From Streptomyces flaveolus (GTDB lineage: Bacteria > Actinomycetota > Actinomycetes > Streptomycetales > Streptomycetaceae): a stretch of DNA of 64,000 bases. This document shows, one piece after another, positions 59,546 to 64,000 of the stretch. Under the pieces are notes generated by a model that searched no databases, was not told the origin of the DNA, and worked only from the letters and a program-made list of their open reading frames with translations. The position numbers and the translations under genes were made by a program. Within the stretch, counting starts at the first letter, position 1, and the number at the start of each line of letters is the position of its first letter. The stretch is taken from contig NZ_JNWV01000013.1 in the NCBI RefSeq assembly GCF_000716535.1, positions 1 to 64,000 on the forward strand, given 5' to 3'.

Positions 59546-61504
59546 ATGGCCGCACCCGTACCGCCCCGACACGACCCGCGGGCCCCGTGGCGCTCCGAGG
59601 GGGTGCCGGGCGGGCCACCGACGCCGGACGGCCGGCGCTCCCGCAACGGCTGCCTGGTGCAGATCGTGGTCTTCCTCGCCATCTACCTGGCGACCGGCCT
59701 GCTCTACAACAACATGCACGGCGACGGCACCACGTCCATCGACTACACCGCCTTCACCGCGCAGCTGGACGCGGGCAACGTCAAGACCGTCTACTCCCAG
59801 GGCTCGCAGATCCAGGGAACGCTGAAGAAGGCCGGCAAGGTGCCCGGCGACGACGGCGCCACCTTCGTCCGGTTCAAGACGTACAAGCCCGCCTTCGCCG
59901 ACAGCGACGGGCTGTGGCGGGAGATCACGCGGCAGAAGGTCTCGGTCTCCGCATCGCCGGTGGCGCAGGGGCCGGGCCTCGGCCAGTCGTTGCTGGTGTC
60001 GCTGCTGCCGACCGCGCTGCTGATCGCCGTATGGGTGTTCGTCGCCCGCAAGGCGGCCGGCGGCCTCGGCGGCATGAGCGGGATCCTGGGCCGCAAGCCG
60101 CCGAAGCCGGTCGAGGCGGAGCAGGGGCGCACGACGTTCGCCGACGTGGCCGGGATCGACGAGGTCGAGGGCGAACTCAACGACGTCGTCGACTTCCTCA
60201 AGCGGCCCGAGGCCTACCGCCGCCTCGGCGCGAAGATGCCCCGCGGCGTACTGCTCGCCGGTCCCCCCGGCACCGGCAAGACGCTGCTCGCGCGCGCGGT
60301 GGCCGGCGAGGCCGGGGTGCCGTTCTTCTCGGCCTCGGCGTCCGAGTTCATCGAGATGATCGTCGGCGTGGGCGCCTCCCGGGTGCGCGAGCTGTTCGCC
60401 GAGGCCCGCAAGGTGGCCCCGTCGATCGTCTTCATCGACGAGATCGACACCATCGGCCGGGCGCGTACCGGTTCGGCGGTGGGCGGACACGACGAGCGCG
60501 AGCAGACGCTCAACCAGATCCTGACGGAGATGGACGGCTTCTCCGCCTCCGACGGGGTCGTCGTGGTCGCCGCGACCAACCGGGCCGAGATCCTGGACCC
60601 GGCGCTGACCCGGCCCGGCCGGTTCGACCGGGTGGTGACCGTCTCCCCGCCGGACCGCAAGGGCCGCGAGGCCATCCTGCGCATCCACACCCGGTCCATG
60701 CCGCTGGCCGGGGACGTCGACCTGGCCAAGGTCGCCCGTACGACCCCGGGCATGACCGGCGCCCAACTGGCCAACCTCGCCAACGAGGCGGCGCTGCTCG
60801 CGGTCAAGCGCGGCCGGGACCGCGTCTCCGGGCACGATCTGTCCGACGCCCTGGAGAAGGTGCAGCTCGGTGCGCAGCGCCCGCTGGTGATGCCCGAGGA
60901 GGAGCGCAGGCGCACCGCCTACCACGAGAGCGGCCACGCCCTGCTCGGCATGCTCCAGCCCGGCGCCGACCCCGTCCGCAAGATCACCATCGTGCCGCGC
61001 GGCCGGGCCCTCGGTGTGACCCTGTCGACGCCGGACGCCGACAAGTACGCGTACACCGAGGAGTACCTGCGTGGCCGGATCATCGGCGCCCTCGGCGGCA
61101 TGGCGGCCGAGCGGGTCGTGTTCGGCGTGATCACCACCGGCGCCGAGAGCGACCTGGAACAGGTCACCAACATCGCGCGAGGGATGGTGGCGCGGTGGGG
61201 GATGAGCGACCAGGTGGGACAGCTGTCGGTACTGCCCGCGGACAGCCAGCAGCCCTACGGGATGTCCGCCGCCCCGCGCACGCTGGACCTGGTCGACAGC
61301 GAGATGCGCCGGATCGTCGAGGAGTGCTACGCCGAGGCGTGCCGCACCCTGGAGGAGAACCGCCACCGCCTGGACGGTCTGGCCATCGCCCTGCTGGAGC
61401 ACGAGACGCTGGAAGAGGCGGACGCCTACCGTGTCGCGGGCATCATGCCCGCCGCCGCGGAACGGGAGGATGAAGCGGACACGAGCCCGGCGGCAACCGG
61501 CTGA
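59546..61504 (+). CDS. ftsH: ATP-dependent zinc metalloprotease FtsH (secondary copy likely)
   Basis: 652-aa membrane AAA protease. Two transmembrane helices ([34 protein letters not shown]) flank a small external domain. The AAA module has Walker A GPPGTGKT (from G239), Walker [12 protein letters not shown] and the second region of homology [20 protein letters not shown]. The zinc site is HESGH (H460, E461, H464), with the third ligand in ESDLEQVT. It degrades misassembled membrane proteins. AAGGAG precedes ATG 59546. Housekeeping actinobacterial FtsH usually has a longer C-terminal tail, so this may be an additional copy. Confidence 0.93.
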   Translation: MAAPVPPRHDPRAPWRSEGVPGGPPTPDGRRSRNGCLVQIVVFLAIYLATGLLYNNMHGDGTTSIDYTAFTAQLDAGNVKTVYSQGSQIQGTLKKAGKVPGDDGATFVRFKTYKPAFADSDGLWREITRQKVSVSASPVAQGPGLGQSLLVSLLPTALLIAVWVFVARKAAGGLGGMSGILGRKPPKPVEAEQGRTTFADVAGIDEVEGELNDVVDFLKRPEAYRRLGAKMPRGVLLAGPPGTGKTLLARAVAGEAGVPFFSASASEFIEMIVGVGASRVRELFAEARKVAPSIVFIDEIDTIGRARTGSAVGGHDEREQTLNQILTEMDGFSASDGVVVVAATNRAEILDPALTRPGRFDRVVTVSPPDRKGREAILRIHTRSMPLAGDVDLAKVARTTPGMTGAQLANLANEAALLAVKRGRDRVSGHDLSDALEKVQLGAQRPLVMPEEERRRTAYHESGHALLGMLQPGADPVRKITIVPRGRALGVTLSTPDADKYAYTEEYLRGRIIGALGGMAAERVVFGVITTGAESDLEQVTNIARGMVARWGMSDQVGQLSVLPADSQQPYGMSAAPRTLDLVDSEMRRIVEECYAEACRTLEENRHRLDGLAIALLEHETLEEADAYRVAGIMPAAAEREDEADTSPAATG

Positions 61505-61807
61505 CCGGCCGCGCGCTTCGGCGGGCCGTCCCCTCCGGCACCGCGCCGTACCGGCGCCGCCCGTGTACCCCCCCGACGTCATCGCGGCGAGGTGCAGGCC
61601 CCGCGCCCACACGCCGAGCGGCTATTTCAAGTCAAATGACGGATGCGTCGACCGGGTGCGGCTGTGAGAGTCGATGCAGGCGGCGCCGGCGCAGTCAGGT
61701 GCGCGGGTCCGCCTCGGGTGGGACGTGGGGCGGCCGCTGGCCGCCGGCGCCGCTCTCCGACGCTGCGAGGGCAGGGTGCCGAGCCCTGGGGGGAAGGAAA
61801 GAGCGCG
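61505..61807. other. 303-bp region before histidine-kinase-like gene
   Basis: Contains an AT-rich patch TATTTCAAGTCAAATGACGG (61623-61642), unusual for this DNA and the likely promoter position for the gene at 61808. No gene seen. Confidence 0.35.
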
Positions 61808-62854
61808 ATGACGTCGATCGCCGATGAGCTGGAAAGCGTCTTTGACGTCATACGGCAGCCGGTCTGGGCCGTGGACACCGATCATTCGGTGCGCTACGCG
61901 AACCCCGCCGCCGCCGAGGCGATGGGATACGGCCGTCCGGCCGACCTGCTGGGCACCGACGGCCGTCCGGCCACCGCCTCCGGGCAGCCGGAGACCGCCG
62001 GGGTGCCGCAGACCGCCGGGCGGCCCGGCCCCGTACGCGGGCGGGGCGCGCTCACCCGGGTCGACGGCTCGCTCCTCCCGGTCGAGTGGACCCTGGTGCC
62101 GCTGTCCAGGCCGGGCGGCGACGCGGCCCTGTACGTCTTCCTGCCCCTGGCCGAGCCGGCGCTCGCCGAGCCGGCGCTCGCCGAGCCGGCGCCCGCCGAG
62201 CCCGCGCTCGCCGAGCCGGCCCCATCCGGCCGCTGCGTCCGGGACGAGGGGTCGCCGTTCCCGCTCCTCGCGCACCGGCAGGTGGAACGACAGCACCAGC
62301 ACGCCCGGACCCTCCAGCACACGGTCCAGGAACGCATCGTGCGAGCCCTGCTCGGTCTGAGCCTCGCACGGCAGGAACTGGGCACGGCGCCCGCGCGGGC
62401 GATCGGCCTGCTCCACGACGTCGCCCGCGACACCGAGGAGGCCCTGGCCGGGGTCCGGGAGGTCACCGACGCCCTGAGCCCCGGAGCCCTGCGCGCCGGA
62501 GGCCTCCCCGCCGCGCTCGCCGCGCTCGCCGGGCGCTGCCCGGTGCCGATGACCGTCTCGGGGACCCTGGCCGGACGGCTGCCCCGGCTGGTCGAGTCGC
62601 ACCTGTATCTCCTCGTCGCGGAGGCCGTCGAGCGAGCCGTGGACAACGGCCGCGCCGGCCGCGTCCGGGTGACCGCCGACCTCGGGACGAGCCTCGTGGT
62701 CACCGTCGTGGACGACGGGGCGCCGCCCGTCGGAGCGGCGGACCTGGCGGCGCTGGCCGCCCTGACCGAGCGGGCCGCGGCCCTGGACGGCACGCTGAAG
62801 GTGCGGCACACCCCCGGCACCGGAACCACCGTCACGGCGGTCGTCCCGCTCTGA
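61808..62854 (+). CDS. PAS-domain histidine-kinase-like protein
   Basis: 348-aa soluble protein. The N-terminal PAS domain reads ELESVFDVIRQPVWAVDTDHSVRYANPAAAEAMGY, ending LPVEWTLVPLSRPGGDAALYVF. A linker with five AEPA(L/P) repeats (62151-62222) follows. Next is a helical dimerisation segment around LQHTVQERIVRALLGL, where the phospho-acceptor neighbourhood is unusual: no Glu or Asp follows the His. The ATPase domain has a weakened N-box (AEAVERAVDNGRA), VVDDGAPP and TPGTGTTVTAVVP. It may be a poor kinase or a phosphatase-biased sensor. No transmembrane segment. AAGGAAAG precedes ATG 61808. Confidence 0.7.
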   Translation: MTSIADELESVFDVIRQPVWAVDTDHSVRYANPAAAEAMGYGRPADLLGTDGRPATASGQPETAGVPQTAGRPGPVRGRGALTRVDGSLLPVEWTLVPLSRPGGDAALYVFLPLAEPALAEPALAEPAPAEPALAEPAPSGRCVRDEGSPFPLLAHRQVERQHQHARTLQHTVQERIVRALLGLSLARQELGTAPARAIGLLHDVARDTEEALAGVREVTDALSPGALRAGGLPAALAALAGRCPVPMTVSGTLAGRLPRLVESHLYLLVAEAVERAVDNGRAGRVRVTADLGTSLVVTVVDDGAPPVGAADLAALAALTERAAALDGTLKVRHTPGTGTTVTAVVPL

Positions 62855-63025
62855 CCGGGCGGCCGTACCCTCGCGCCGTGCCCGCACATCGGCCGGGCCC
62901 GGCACGAAGACCGTCACTCGGCCGGTGATGCCGTCCCACGTCGGCGTCCGGGCGCCGTGCGGGCCCGCGCCGCCGCCCGTCGGCGCACGTGTGAAAGCGC
63001 GGGCACGGCACACATGTCCGTCGGT

Positions 63026-64000
63026 TCAGGCCGGTATCGGGATCTGGATCAGGATGGTGGTGCCGCCGCCGGCCGGGGAGTCGATGGCCAGCTTCCCGTC
63101 GAAGGCCGCCACCCGGTCCGCGAGCCCGGTCATCCCGCTGCCGGCGGTGGCCTTGCCGACGCCGCCGACCCCGTCGTCGGCGACCTTGATCCGCAGCACG
63201 TCCCCGAATTCGAGGGTGACGTCGATCCGGGACGCCTGTGCGTGCTTGACCGCGTTCGTCACGGCCTCGGCGACGACGAAGTACGCGTTCGACTCGACGG
63301 TGGAGGAGATCCGCCGCTCGTCCCTGCTCTCGACGACGGTGGGCACCGGGCACCGGGACGCCAGGTCCTGCACCGCCGCCACCAGCCCCTTCACCGTCAG
63401 CACGAGCGGATAGATGCCGGAGGCGAGTTCCCTCAGCTCGTTGATCGCCGTCTGCGCGTTGTCGATGGACTGGTCCAGCAGATCGATCGCGGACGTCTCC
63501 GTGTCCGGGATCAGCTCCCGCGCCAGCCGGAGCCCGATCATCAGGCTCACCAGACGCTGCTGCGCCCCGTCGTGCAGGTCCCGGGCGGTACGCCGGTGCA
63601 CGGCCTCGGTGCTCTCCATGATGCGTCTGCGGCTGTCCTGGAGGGAGGCCGCCATGGTGTTGAAGGAGGTGCCCAGTGCCCCGATCTCGGCCACCCTGCT
63701 GGGCGGCACCCGTACGCTCAGGTCCCCGCCCGCGAGTTCCTGCGCAGCGGCCGCCGCCCCGCGCACCGGCCGTACCACCGCACGGTGCTGGAGCACCGTG
63801 AAGACGGCCACGAGCGCGGTCGACGCCGCGAGTCCTATGGCGGCGGCGAGCACCGCCTGGTGGCTGTTGGTGCCCGCCGCGTCCGTGCGCTCCGCGAGCT
63901 GTGCGCGTTCGTCGTTCATGTAGTCGTGGAACTGGGCCCGCAGGGCGTCGACGCGCTGTTTGCCCTCGGTCGTCTCCTTCAGGCCGGACGCGGCCGGATC
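63026..64000 (-). CDS. HAMP-domain sensor histidine kinase (partial at window edge)
   Basis: C-terminal 324 codons of a NarL-type two-component sensor; the start lies beyond 64000. Visible are part of the extracytoplasmic region, a transmembrane helix (AAAIGLAASTALVAVF), a HAMP linker (VRPVRGAAAAAQELAGGDLSVRV), the HisKA_3 motif RDLHDGAQQRLVSL with the phospho-acceptor His, and a HATPase domain with AVTNAVKHA, VADDGVGG and a GSGMTGLADRV loop. It is convergent with the PAS kinase-like gene. The partner regulator is probably outside the window. Confidence 0.9.
   Translation of the reverse strand, partial: DPAASGLKETTEGKQRVDALRAQFHDYMNDERAQLAERTDAAGTNSHQAVLAAAIGLAASTALVAVFTVLQHRAVVRPVRGAAAAAQELAGGDLSVRVPPSRVAEIGALGTSFNTMAASLQDSRRRIMESTEAVHRRTARDLHDGAQQRLVSLMIGLRLARELIPDTETSAIDLLDQSIDNAQTAINELRELASGIYPLVLTVKGLVAAVQDLASRCPVPTVVESRDERRISSTVESNAYFVVAEAVTNAVKHAQASRIDVTLEFGDVLRIKVADDGVGGVGKATAGSGMTGLADRVAAFDGKLAIDSPAGGGTTILIQIPIPA

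Overview
The window is very GC-rich DNA from a sporulating actinomycete, almost certainly a Streptomyces or close relative. It carries an SsgA-like sporulation protein, a WhiB-family Fe-S regulator, a LAL-type LuxR regulator and an SPW-repeat membrane protein, uses GTG and TTG starts freely, and has a Streptomyces-type type VII secretion (T7SS/ESX) locus. No rRNA, tRNA, CRISPR array or insertion sequence was seen.

Positions 1-13 kb hold ordinary chromosomal genes with signs of decay. There is an alsS remnant next to an intact acetolactate decarboxylase, then a Tat-exported cupin with a TetR regulator and a likely operator. A PLP decarboxylase and an Lrp/AsnC regulator are divergent and share an operator-like palindrome. 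Next come two response regulators, an N-terminally truncated isochorismatase-like gene, a LAL regulator, an HdeD-like membrane protein, an SsgA-like protein and a WhiB protein. Thioesterase and ricin-lectin fragments lie just before the T7SS region.

Positions 12.6-58 kb form a T7SS island. The minus-strand arm runs from eccD and eccB through two WXG100 proteins, a helical accessory protein, a 950-aa AAWKG-type protein, a YbaB-like protein and an EspC-like protein. eccC is divergent from eccD and faces the mycosin gene mycP across a strong hairpin. A second arm encodes a 1032-aa T7SS-associated protein with an ART-like tail, a repeat-rich B-lectin membrane protein and an EccA-like double AAA+ ATPase fused to a beta-helix. 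An inverted paralogue of the 1032-aa protein's N-terminal half lies beyond it. No EccE was recognised. Lectin-bearing membrane proteins lie in the cargo and EccA arms.

The centrepiece is one uninterrupted 17.85-kb gene (complement 13412-31261) for a 5949-aa protein. It has a CpnT/WXG100-like N-terminus followed by a chain of enzyme-like modules. These are two permuted papain-like domains (one dead), an AbiEii-like nucleotidyltransferase, a possible glycosyltransferase-like domain, two PRTase-like domains, two Fic domains (one dead) and a C-terminal HEIGH metallopeptidase. A DKGK-marked module of about 105 aa recurs four times between the effectors. It looks like a type VII counterpart of MARTX multi-effector toxins. 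A small acidic protein gene sits directly downstream.

Positions 58-64 kb return to housekeeping and signalling genes: an ECF-sigma remnant, an SPW protein, FtsH, a PAS histidine-kinase-like protein and a HAMP histidine kinase cut by the window edge. Domain names come from motifs read by eye; no database search was possible.
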